Shown here: piece after piece, positions 34,636-41,630 of the stretch
How positions within the stretch are numbered: position 1 is the stretch's first letter
Layout: every line of letters begins with the position of its first letter
DNA from: Robiginitomaculum sp.
GTDB lineage: Bacteria; Pseudomonadota; Alphaproteobacteria; Caulobacterales; Maricaulaceae
Assembly (NCBI GenBank): GCA_021776515.1
Contig: JAJFFS010000016.1
Span: forward strand, 124,001 to 188,000
Length of the DNA: 64,000 nt
Direction of reading: 5' to 3'
Notes under the pieces: generated by a model
Database searches by the model: none
The model's input: the letters and a program-made list of their open reading frames with translations, nothing else
Told to the model about the DNA's origin: nothing
Position numbers and translations under genes: made by a program

Positions 34636-35757
34636 ATGGAAAATCTTGGCCAGATGGGGTTCAGTGAGGAACAGGCAGACCTTCTTGAGGTTGCGAAGAA
34701 GTTTTGCCGCGACAAATCCCCCATGGATAAAGTCCGCGCACTGATAAAAGACGAGGCGGGGTATGACCCGGATGTCTGGGAGGACATAGCCCGTCTTGGG
34801 TGGCTGGGCATTGCTATCCCCGAAGAGTATGGCGGCGTTGGGCTTGGTCTTGCCGAAATTGTTCCGGTGATGGAACAGCTGGGGCGTTTTTTGCTGGCTG
34901 GGCCATTTTTCTCGACAACTATGGCGGCGCAAGCCTTGCTGGTGGGCGGAACCGAAGAGCAGAAGAAAAACTACCTTCCCAAAATCGCCGAGGGGCGTAT
35001 TGCCACGCTGGCGCTTACCGAAGACAGCGGTGATTTGAACCTTGAAAACATTGCTGCCAGTGCGCGCAGAACCGAAGAAGGCTTCGCGCTTTCGGGCAAT
35101 AAATACTTTGTTGGTGATGCGGCGGCGGCTGAGTGGATTATAGCCTCTGTCCTTTTTGAGCAAAAACCGGCATTGGTGCTGATTGAACGATCCTCTTTGC
35201 CCACGGGTGCCTTGCGTCGTGAAACTATCATTGACGAGACAAGGCGCGCTTACGCACTTGATCTGGATGGTGTGACGGTTCCGCCAAGCGCTATGCTGGA
35301 CCCCGCTTTGGCCAGCGCCGCGTTAGCGTATATTCACCTTTGCGCCAATCTTTTGGCCGCGGCGGAAATGTGCGGCGGTACGCAAAACGTGATTGATTAT
35401 ACCATTGAATACCTCAACACGCGCAAACAGTTCGGCAGAACCATAGGCTCGTACCAATCGCTAAAACACCCAACCGTTGACGCTTATGTTGCCTATGAAC
35501 AGGCGCGCTCGCACCTTTACAGTGCCGCCCATTGTTTTAACCAGCAAGGCACTGGCGAGATAGCAATACGCATGGCCAAGGCCCAGGCTGACAAGGCGTT
35601 TTCTTACGCTGCGGATCGTTCCATCCAGTTTCATGGCGGCTTTGGTTTTACCTATGATTGTGACGCCCAGCTCTATCGCCGCCGGGCCATTTGGCATGCT
35701 TCACAGTTTGGCGATGCGGCTTATCACAGAAAAAAACTGGCTGAATTGCTGTTTTAA
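34636..35757 (+). CDS. Acyl-CoA dehydrogenase, small subunit of a probable heteromeric pair
   Basis: 373 residues. The central domain is shortened relative to normal members. The C-terminal domain has NTRKQFGRTIGSYQSLKHP, FHGGFGFTYDCDAQLYRRRA and ends early at KLAELLF without the usual EGTSEI tail. Where single-gene enzymes have the catalytic Glu (HGGYG..E) this one has Asp or Cys, and no helix-G Glu is evident, so it probably lacks its own base. It likely completes the FAD site of the partner encoded 9 nt upstream. It ends 33 nt before the convergent nitric-oxide-reductase-like operon. Confidence 0.88.
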   Translation: MENLGQMGFSEEQADLLEVAKKFCRDKSPMDKVRALIKDEAGYDPDVWEDIARLGWLGIAIPEEYGGVGLGLAEIVPVMEQLGRFLLAGPFFSTTMAAQALLVGGTEEQKKNYLPKIAEGRIATLALTEDSGDLNLENIAASARRTEEGFALSGNKYFVGDAAAAEWIIASVLFEQKPALVLIERSSLPTGALRRETIIDETRRAYALDLDGVTVPPSAMLDPALASAALAYIHLCANLLAAAEMCGGTQNVIDYTIEYLNTRKQFGRTIGSYQSLKHPTVDAYVAYEQARSHLYSAAHCFNQQGTGEIAIRMAKAQADKAFSYAADRSIQFHGGFGFTYDCDAQLYRRRAIWHASQFGDAAYHRKKLAELLF

Positions 35758-35790
35758 CCAGGGTTGGTGCCTGCGACTGGGCCTTGGTTG

Positions 35791-36366
35791 TTATGCTGTG
35801 GCGGGTGTTTTTGTTGGCATGACAGCTCGCTTCGTGTGAACGATAAAGAGCGGTGCGATCCAAAATACTGAAAGACCTAGGGCCAGAAATAAAAACCCAT
35901 AGCCCAGACGATGTTGGTCGCTGACAAGATAGGCGTTGCAGATGCGCACCGGCGCGTGGATATAAAGAAAAGCCAGTACGCCCAGCATGGAAACGACTTC
36001 GGCCTTGATAATGCCGCGTAATAATGGGTGCGCGCGTGCCCAGCCAATAGCAAGAGGTGCGCCCACGCCAAACGGCAGGGTAATAAATTTGGCCAATTCC
36101 ATTGTCGGTGAAGACAACACCGCATCAATTGACCGGGGCAGCATCCAGAAAATGATTGTAAAAAAAGCAACGAGCAGGGTGGCAACACCGCCCCGGTTCC
36201 ACTCACTCCGGCGCCCGGTGCCATTCGGGGTAATAAGCACACCGCTCCATGCCAACAATGGTAATTGCACCAGTATGTGGCTTACCGGATCGGCTTCCAG
36301 GGGGATACGCAAGGCAAAACAAAACCCAACAACCAAAATGGCAACAAGGTAAGAGGGGGGCTTCAT
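35791..36366 (-). CDS. Small integral membrane protein of the oxidase/NO-reductase operon (orf1-like)
   Basis: 191 residues with about five or six hydrophobic helices (e.g. YLVAILVVGFCFALRIP at the N-terminus, VFWIAPLFIVH near the end) and a charged C-terminal tail. No catalytic motif is visible. It is last in the operon subunit II - subunit I - SenC - this gene, overlapping the SCO gene by 4 nt. In nitrifiers the sNOR locus norS-norY-senC-orf1 has the same order with a small membrane protein last, so this is probably the orf1 equivalent. Function, perhaps assembly, is unproven. Confidence 0.65.
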   Translation of the reverse strand: MKPPSYLVAILVVGFCFALRIPLEADPVSHILVQLPLLAWSGVLITPNGTGRRSEWNRGGVATLLVAFFTIIFWMLPRSIDAVLSSPTMELAKFITLPFGVGAPLAIGWARAHPLLRGIIKAEVVSMLGVLAFLYIHAPVRICNAYLVSDQHRLGYGFLFLALGLSVFWIAPLFIVHTKRAVMPTKTPATA

Positions 36367-36974
36367 GATAGCGTGCGCTTTAGCGCCTCAAGGGCGCCAT
36401 CAAAGTCATCGGTATCAACGATAGAGCTTAACTGCCCGGTCGGGCTGATGACATGAATGGCTGTGTTGTGTTCATAACCGCCAAATGTGTCCGGATCACC
36501 TTTGATGACGACAACGCCAAAGGCTTTTAGCAAAGCAGGAAGGTCGTTCACCGTCGGGCGGGCAATGGTCCAAACCTCGCCATCCGCATGGTGCAGCTCG
36601 CCATAACGCGCCAGATGCGAAACATCATCAACATCAGGGTCGAAACTGACCGAGAAAAGGCGAACCCTGTCCCCCAGCCCCTCGGCAATTACCAGATCGC
36701 GCAGGCGGGCCATATCCCCCCCGGCACTTTGGCAAATCGTTGGGCAGGTGGTGTAGATGAATTCAACCATAACGGCCTTGCCAGGTGCGCCTGGCAAGGG
36801 TTCTGCGGACCCTTTCATGGTTTCCAGCATGAAAGATGATACCATTGGCGCTTCACGCTGAACGGCAAGGCGTCTGGCCCCTTCGGCGGTGAGCGCCTGA
36901 AGGCCGTCGGTAGCCTTGAAAAAGAGCACTGAACCAGCGATGAGAACCGCCAGAGATGCCAAAAATGCCTTCAC
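36363..36974 (-). CDS. SCO1/SenC family copper chaperone
   Basis: 203 residues: an N-terminal membrane anchor (KAFLASLAVLIAGSVLFF) and then a thioredoxin-fold domain facing the periplasm. The copper-binding CxxxC is TTCPTICQSAGG, and the third ligand His lies in HNTAIHVISP. SCO proteins load copper into the CuA site of subunit II, which fits the complete CuA motif in the first gene of this operon. GTG 36974 was chosen because it lies 4 nt after the subunit I stop with GAGA 7 nt upstream and places the anchor at the N-terminus; an ATG at 37013 would overlap subunit I by 35 nt. Confidence 0.9.
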   Translation of the reverse strand: MKAFLASLAVLIAGSVLFFKATDGLQALTAEGARRLAVQREAPMVSSFMLETMKGSAEPLPGAPGKAVMVEFIYTTCPTICQSAGGDMARLRDLVIAEGLGDRVRLFSVSFDPDVDDVSHLARYGELHHADGEVWTIARPTVNDLPALLKAFGVVVIKGDPDTFGGYEHNTAIHVISPTGQLSSIVDTDDFDGALEALKRTLS

Positions 36975-36978
36975 GTTT

Positions 36979-38421
36979 CTATCTCGTACGTTTCTTTCGC
37001 AATCCTTGGGCATAGGAAACAACAAACAATAGTGCGCCAAGGATTACCAATAAGGCAAAGCCCGTGGCCAGACGGTCCTGAAGGAACCATTCAGGCACAT
37101 GCACCGCCCAGCGCCGTGGTACCGATAGCGCCCCGGAAATGAGGAACATCAGGGTAAACCCGACCCCACCCAACAGATAGACAGCGAAACCAGCAAGGTC
37201 GAGGATATTCAGCCCCTTTTCACGGGGGTCTTTTACCAGCCAGGCCATAAAACCAAAAGTTATGGCCACCTCGCCCAATAGCAAGTAGATATGGAAGTGA
37301 CCGGGTACCCATTGGGTGTTGTGCATGACTTTGTTTACAGCAATCATGCCGTCAATAATCGCCGGAGCTGAACCTATAGACCATCCGGCAACGCCCAGTA
37401 CAAGCAGCGCCGAAGCAAGGTCCCAGTACATTACTCTTGACTGGCGCAGATAGACCAGAAGTGAAAATGCGGTCACAGCCAGAAGCGGGATACCAGACAG
37501 GTAAGAGACAACTTGCCCCATAATGAGTGCCCAGGCGGGCATGGCCACATCTTGCAGCAAATGGTGCGGGTAAACCGCCAGAACAAAGAGAAATACCATC
37601 GTCCAGGCTATGGCAAAGGGCCGCGTCGTTTTCCAGGGCTTGCCAAGATATTCCGGTAAAATCTCATAAACGGCAATGACAGCCATATAAATGCTGGCGT
37701 TGATAAAAACGTGCCCAAAGAAGAAAATCATATTCTTGGCCAGCAAGGCATTAACAGCAAAATCAGGTATCATCAGATTGACAAGACTGCTGACCAACAC
37801 CGTTGCCCCGACAACTATGCCCATGACATTAAAAAGAGTAGAGGCCATGGCCGCAACCACAGTGGGTGGCGGTGCATTTTCTGCTCGTCCGTTGCCAAAA
37901 GCCAGAGGCCAGGCCAGTGCACCGCCTATGCTGCCATAGGCAGCAATTAATTTACGGGCAATTTCAAGGTGAAGAAGCAGAAACGCGACACCGATAAATA
38001 TATAACCAAGAAGAAAGGTGGCGGCGGCCTCATTGCTCCAAAACCCGCCAGACATTGCCGGTAGCGGGAATAGAAATGTCCAGGCACCTGCATAGCCGCC
38101 AATGAAAATGCTGCCTAGAATCAATACAACACCGGTGAGAAACAACCCAAGAAAGGTCCAGAAAACCCCGGCGAGCAAGGGAACATAGCGGCCGGTGAAA
38201 TACCATAATATGGATATTCCCGTCAGGCCGGCAGTGCCCACCATACCCGCACCATGTGCGGTCATGATTTGATAAAACAGGGCCTGATCAATTTCAATCA
38301 TTCCCCCTTGCGCCGCGCGCATAATGAAGCCGAAGACCATCATAAGAAGTAAAACCACACCGGCTAAAAGCATTGTGAATTTCACGGCAGCTTCCTGTGG
38401 TTGATGTTTTGCTTTTATCAT
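36979..38421 (-). CDS. Heme-copper oxidase-superfamily subunit I, probable sNOR-type nitric oxide reductase (NorY-like)
   Basis: 480 residues, about 12 membrane helices. All metal ligands are present: low-spin heme His56 (MTAHGAGMVG) and His377, high-spin heme His375 (WVPGHFHIYL), and CuB ligands His237 (FFFGHVFIN) and His286-His287 (YPHHLLQD). In A- and B-type oxygen reductases the motif is GHPEVY, with the Tyr cross-linked to His; here it is GHVFIN, so that position is Asn241. Loss of this Tyr is a hallmark of NO reductases in the superfamily. It overlaps subunit II by 4 nt and is followed by senC. Automated annotation may call it cytochrome c oxidase; the gene order and NsrR neighbour favour NO reduction. 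Confidence 0.8.
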   Translation of the reverse strand: MIKAKHQPQEAAVKFTMLLAGVVLLLMMVFGFIMRAAQGGMIEIDQALFYQIMTAHGAGMVGTAGLTGISILWYFTGRYVPLLAGVFWTFLGLFLTGVVLILGSIFIGGYAGAWTFLFPLPAMSGGFWSNEAAATFLLGYIFIGVAFLLLHLEIARKLIAAYGSIGGALAWPLAFGNGRAENAPPPTVVAAMASTLFNVMGIVVGATVLVSSLVNLMIPDFAVNALLAKNMIFFFGHVFINASIYMAVIAVYEILPEYLGKPWKTTRPFAIAWTMVFLFVLAVYPHHLLQDVAMPAWALIMGQVVSYLSGIPLLAVTAFSLLVYLRQSRVMYWDLASALLVLGVAGWSIGSAPAIIDGMIAVNKVMHNTQWVPGHFHIYLLLGEVAITFGFMAWLVKDPREKGLNILDLAGFAVYLLGGVGFTLMFLISGALSVPRRWAVHVPEWFLQDRLATGFALLVILGALLFVVSYAQGLRKKRTR

Positions 38422-38936
38422 TGTTCTGCCCCTGATTGTGCGACAACCTTAAACTCTGAAATCATGTCATGATGAGCAGCGCCGCAATATTCCAGGCAAA
38501 TAACCTTATAGGTTCCTGGTCGGTCAAAAGTATATTTTACCTGATTAACATACCCTGGCATGACCTGGGTCTGGACAAGTAATCGGCCATCAGGATCGGT
38601 CACCCCGAACCCGTGTGTTACGTCCGCAGCATGGGTGTTAAAGATAATTGGATGCCCTATGGGCACCTCTTCGGTATCGATGTCCCACGCCCATTGAAGA
38701 CCAGTTACGTTAACCGTGGTGCTTGGCCCCGTGACAGCAACTGAATGTGGCCAGGACTTAAGTGACACAATGGTTACAACAGCACCTACTGCCAGTAATA
38801 CCAGAATGAAACGGGATCGGGTTCGCTCTGCATTTTTCATTGTTTGTCCCGCTCCTGAAGCCCAGATCGCGGCAATAAAAAAATAGGCAATGAGTGCCAT
38901 CAGAAAAAGGGCAATAGCCAGTACAGTCATTTGCAT
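38418..38936 (-). CDS. Cytochrome c oxidase subunit II-like CuA protein (NorS-like)
   Basis: 172 residues from ATG 38936. Two N-terminal membrane helices (TVLAIALFLMALIAYFFIAA and the segment around FILVLLAVGAVVTIVSL) precede a periplasmic cupredoxin domain. The CuA centre is complete: His in DVTHGFG (near 108) and CLEYCGAAHHDM, giving Cys-x-Glu-x-Cys, His and Met. It should take electrons from cytochrome c and pass them to the subunit I hemes. A GTG at 38951 and an ATG at 38930 are other possible starts; none has a strong ribosome site. First gene of the operon, 22 nt below the palindromic NsrR-like operator. Confidence 0.85.
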   Translation of the reverse strand: MQMTVLAIALFLMALIAYFFIAAIWASGAGQTMKNAERTRSRFILVLLAVGAVVTIVSLKSWPHSVAVTGPSTTVNVTGLQWAWDIDTEEVPIGHPIIFNTHAADVTHGFGVTDPDGRLLVQTQVMPGYVNQVKYTFDRPGTYKVICLEYCGAAHHDMISEFKVVAQSGAEQ

Positions 38937-38958
38937 AGTGGTTTCTTTCACATTTTAT

Positions 38959-38979
38959 ATACGCATATTGTATGCTTAT
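38959..38979. promoter_or_regulatory. NsrR-type palindromic operator between norS-like and nsrR-like genes
   Basis: Inverted repeat ATACGCATAT - T - GTATGCTTAT (8 of 10 arm positions pair), with core GCATAT-T-GTATGC. NsrR sites in other proteobacteria are built on GCATnT-N-AnATGC half-sites one base apart, which this resembles closely. It lies in the 89-bp divergent gap, so it could control both the operon and the regulator itself. Assignment is by motif and context only. Confidence 0.6.
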
Positions 38980-39025
38980 TATTTTTAATATTGCCCTGTC
39001 AACGATAATTGCCCACAATCGGCAC

Positions 39026-39469
39026 ATGCAAATTACGGCTTTTTCCGACTACGCTCTTAGAGTGTTGATGTATCTTACCGTGACCAGTGACAGGCTGGTG
39101 ACCAGTCGTGAAATATCTAACTCTTATAATCTTTCATTCAATCATGTTGCCAAGGTAACACAATTCCTTGCCCGGGAAGGTTATGTCAAAGCGGTAAGAG
39201 GCCGTGGGGGTGGTTTGCGCCTCGCCAAAAGGCCTGACGAAATTTCCATAGGCAGCGTGCTGCGTCTGGCCGAGGCCGGATCAGAACTGGTGGAATGTAT
39301 GCGCGGAGGGACGGTGCAGTGCGCGCTGGCCCCGGTGTGCGGTCTTTCACCAATTTTTGCGGAAGCCAATGAAGCTTTTTTCAAAACTCTGGATCAACGC
39401 ACATTGGCGGATGCCTTGCCCAGAAAAAAAGAAGTGCAGCAAATACTGGGATTGATCAAGCCTGGCTGA
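39026..39469 (+). CDS. nsrR: Rrf2-family nitric-oxide-sensing repressor NsrR
   Basis: 147 residues. The N-terminal winged helix starts MQITAFSDYALRVLMYL and includes REISNSYNLSFNHVAKVTQF and VRGRGGGLRLAK, the Rrf2/NsrR signature. Three Cys for an Fe-S cluster lie in VECMRGGTVQCALAPVCGL (spacing C-x7-C-x5-C), with the C-proximal part matching NsrR rather than IscR. NsrR loses its cluster on contact with NO and releases its targets. It is divergent from the NO-reductase-like operon with a palindrome between them. ATG 39026 was chosen because this is where family similarity begins. Confidence 0.88.
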   Translation: MQITAFSDYALRVLMYLTVTSDRLVTSREISNSYNLSFNHVAKVTQFLAREGYVKAVRGRGGGLRLAKRPDEISIGSVLRLAEAGSELVECMRGGTVQCALAPVCGLSPIFAEANEAFFKTLDQRTLADALPRKKEVQQILGLIKPG

Positions 39470-39578
39470 CATAGGCGGCAACCATGCGCCATATATTTTT
39501 GGCGAGAACTGATCACATGCATTGTTTGCAATAATCAGGCGCGGGTAAATTATTCCAATTGCGGGTGTTATTTGTTGT

Positions 39579-39602
39579 AAAAATGCACAATTCTGCATTT
39601 TT
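39579..39602. repeat. Perfect inverted repeat downstream of nsrR
   Basis: Nine-bp arms AAAAATGCA / TGCATTTTT around CAATTC. It sits 110 bp after nsrR and 10 bp before a possible promoter of the ilv-leu leader. It could be a weak terminator-like stem or a regulator site; GC content is low for an efficient terminator. Confidence 0.45.
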
Positions 39603-39611
39603 TGTATTATT

Positions 39612-39640
39612 TTAGCATATTAATGCTTGTGCAATAGAAT
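39612..39640 (+). promoter_or_regulatory. Possible sigma70-type promoter of the ilv-leu leader
   Basis: TTAGCA (39612-39617) and TAGAAT (39635-39640) separated by 17 bp. Transcription would start near 39647, giving a leader of about 265 nt up to the attenuator terminator. Chosen for spacing and position; the match is only moderate. Confidence 0.35.
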
Positions 39641-39710
39641 GATGACGTTATTAAGCAATCAATATTCACCATTGTGCAGTGCAATGGTGAGGCGAAAACG
39701 GAGTTTGGTT

Positions 39711-39857
39711 GTGAATTATCGCACCAGCAATTTGGAGCACAAAGCCAGCAAGGCCCTCAGCCTTGCGGTGCCCAATGTCGTGCTCAATTCCGTGACCGTC
39801 CTTCTAGTCAGTGTGATTATTGTAACCGTTCTATTAGGAACGGGGCACCCAGGATAA
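39711..39857 (+). CDS. Branched-chain amino acid-rich leader peptide of the ilv-leu attenuator
   Basis: 48-residue leader. Starts at GTG 39711 with GGAG 7 nt upstream (39700-39703). Between residues 23 and 42, 15 of 20 residues are Val (8), Leu (5) or Ile (2); VTVLLVSVIIVTVLL illustrates this. Shortage of any of the three charged tRNAs would stall ribosomes over the first strand of the downstream hairpins. The peptide itself needs no function. Its stop lies 24 nt before the terminator stem, and the first structural gene, ilvD, starts 87 nt after the stop. Confidence 0.8.
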   Translation: MNYRTSNLEHKASKALSLAVPNVVLNSVTVLLVSVIIVTVLLGTGHPG

Positions 39858-39888
39858 CGCAAAATAAAACGCGTTCACTGAAGCCCCG
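39826..39888 (+). promoter_or_regulatory. Pause and antiterminator hairpins of the ilv-leu attenuator
   Basis: Strand 1 CCGTTC (39826-39831, inside the last Val-Leu codons) pairs with strand 2 GAACGG (39838-39843). Alternatively CGGGGC (39841-39846) pairs with GCCCCG (39883-39888), which is the left side of the terminator. A small AACGC/GCGTT stem (39856-39875) would stack inside the antiterminator loop. The pairings are mutually exclusive, as in classical amino acid attenuators. Confidence 0.7.
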
Positions 39889-39914
39889 CTCTTAAAAAAG
39901 AAGCGGGGTTTTTT
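39884..39914 (+). terminator. Attenuator terminator upstream of ilvD
   Basis: Stem CCCCGCT (39884-39890) / AGCGGGG (39902-39908) followed immediately by six T (39909-39914). It lies between the leader peptide and ilvD and points into the operon. It should terminate when ribosomes finish the leader peptide freely. Confidence 0.85.
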
Positions 39915-39944
39915 ATTGCGCAAACAACAGGAATTAAAGTTTAG

Positions 39945-41630
39945 ATGTCACAGCCCAAGTCAAAACGTAGCGATGCGATTATCAAAGGACCAGCCCACGC
40001 GCCGGCGCGGGCCATGCTGCATGCAACCGGCTTTGAGACTGCGGATTTTGATGCCCCCATTATTGGCGTGGTCAATACCTGGACGACGGTTACGCCGTGC
40101 AATATGCACCTGGATAAACTGGCCGAGCCGGTTCGTGCCGGTATTGCCGAGGCGGGAGCGCGCGCCGTCGATTTCAATACCATTGTGGTTTCCGATGGGG
40201 TGACCATGGGCGCGGAGGGTATGCGGGCCTCATTGATCTCGCGCGAGGTTATTGCCGATTCTATTGAATTGGCAGTGCGTGGTCACAGTCTTGATGGGGC
40301 TATTATTCTGGTCGGGTGTGACAAGACTATCCCGGCAGCGGCTATGGCGTTGGCGCGTATGAATATACCAGGGCTTATCCTCTATGGCGGTACAATCATG
40401 CCCGGGGAACTTAATGGTAAAGCCTTGTCCATTCAGGATGTGTTCGAGGCCGTAGGGGCCGAGGCCAGCGGCACCATTTCTGAAGAAGAACTTGGGGAGA
40501 TAGAGCGCGCCGCCTGCCCGGGCGCCGGGGCCTGCGGTGGCCAGTTTACCGCCAATACCATGGCCATGGCGATGAGTATGCTGGGGCTGTCCCCCATGGG
40601 GGTCAATGATATACCGGCCATTCATCCGGGAAAAAATAATGCTGCGAAGGCTTGTGGCCGCCGCGTGGTGGAACTGGCCAAAGAGGATGTTTGCGCTCGT
40701 CAGTTTATCAATACGCAATCGCTGGAAAATGCGGCTTTGGCGGCCTCGGCCTCGGGCGGTTCCACCAATGCCATTCTGCACTTGCTGGCCATTGCCCATG
40801 AAGCCGGCGTTAAATTTGATCTGGAAGACTTTCACAGGGTCGCCGAGCGCGCCCCGGTCATCGCTGATCTGAAACCCAGCGGGCAATTTCTGGCTAATGA
40901 TTTGTTTCTGGCCGGGGGTACACGCCTGTTGGCGGCACGTTTGCGCGATGCCGGTTTGTTGGGTGACACCCCTACGGTTAGCGGCAATACCCTGTTTGCA
41001 GAGCTGGACAAACTGGCCGAGACGCCAGGCCAAAAAGTGATTGTTGACGTTGCAACGCCCTTACAACAAAGCGGCGGTTATCGTATTTTATACGGTGATC
41101 TGGCCCCGGATGGGGCAGTTCTGAAAGTTTCCGGGTCGGCAGACAAGGTTTTTGAAGGTCCGGCCAAAGTTTTTGAGAGCGAAGAAGATTGTTTTGCCAG
41201 CGTGCAAAAAAGCGACATTAAGCCCGGCGATGTTGTCATCATTCGTAATGAAGGCCCCAAAGGCGGCCCCGGCATGCGCGAAATGCTGGCCGTTACGGCG
41301 GCACTTGTAGGCCAGGGAATTTCTGACGATGTAGCGCTGATCACCGATGGGCGTTTTTCCGGGGCCAGCAAGGGTTTTGTTATTGGCCATACTGCGCCCG
41401 AGGCCGCGCACGGTGGACCCATCGCTTTGGTGCGTAATGGCGACCGTATCCGCATTGATTCTGGCAAACGGCGTATCGATGTAGATGCCGACCTTGCTGC
41501 CCGTCGCGCCGAATGGACGGTGCCCAAGCGCCGTAGCTTTGGCGGTGTTTTTGATAAATACGCCTACCTTGTTTCCTCAGCCTCAAAAGGGGCTGTCACC
41601 ACAATTTTACAAACGGAGAATAACCAATGA
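39945..41630 (+). CDS. ilvD: Dihydroxy-acid dehydratase
   Basis: Dehydrates 2,3-dihydroxy-isovalerate and 2,3-dihydroxy-3-methylvalerate to the 2-keto acids, third step of Val/Ile synthesis; needs an Fe-S cluster. 561 residues. Fe-S and active-site motifs: [35 protein letters not shown], and near the end [20 protein letters not shown]. The length is normal for the IlvD/EDD family, and BCAA gene context separates it from Edd. First structural gene of the nine-gene operon, 31 nt after the attenuator T-run. Its stop overlaps ilvC by 4 nt. Confidence 0.96.
   Translation: MSQPKSKRSDAIIKGPAHAPARAMLHATGFETADFDAPIIGVVNTWTTVTPCNMHLDKLAEPVRAGIAEAGARAVDFNTIVVSDGVTMGAEGMRASLISREVIADSIELAVRGHSLDGAIILVGCDKTIPAAAMALARMNIPGLILYGGTIMPGELNGKALSIQDVFEAVGAEASGTISEEELGEIERAACPGAGACGGQFTANTMAMAMSMLGLSPMGVNDIPAIHPGKNNAAKACGRRVVELAKEDVCARQFINTQSLENAALAASASGGSTNAILHLLAIAHEAGVKFDLEDFHRVAERAPVIADLKPSGQFLANDLFLAGGTRLLAARLRDAGLLGDTPTVSGNTLFAELDKLAETPGQKVIVDVATPLQQSGGYRILYGDLAPDGAVLKVSGSADKVFEGPAKVFESEEDCFASVQKSDIKPGDVVIIRNEGPKGGPGMREMLAVTAALVGQGISDDVALITDGRFSGASKGFVIGHTAPEAAHGGPIALVRNGDRIRIDSGKRRIDVDADLAARRAEWTVPKRRSFGGVFDKYAYLVSSASKGAVTTILQTENNQ

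Noticed and set aside
34636-35757. Degenerate, non-functional acyl-CoA dehydrogenase
   Set aside because: The frame is intact, closely linked to a partner, and the missing base is normal for the small subunit of heteromeric enzymes.
36979-38936. Ordinary respiratory cytochrome c oxidase (cbb3 or ba3)
   Set aside because: No FixO/FixP subunits and no subunit III; the active-site Tyr is absent and the regulator is NsrR. NO reductase fits better.
39579-39602. Second NsrR operator near the ilv leader
   Set aside because: The half-sites AAAAATGCA/TGCATTTTT are separated by six bases and point the wrong way for the GCAT-type core; only listed as an inverted repeat.
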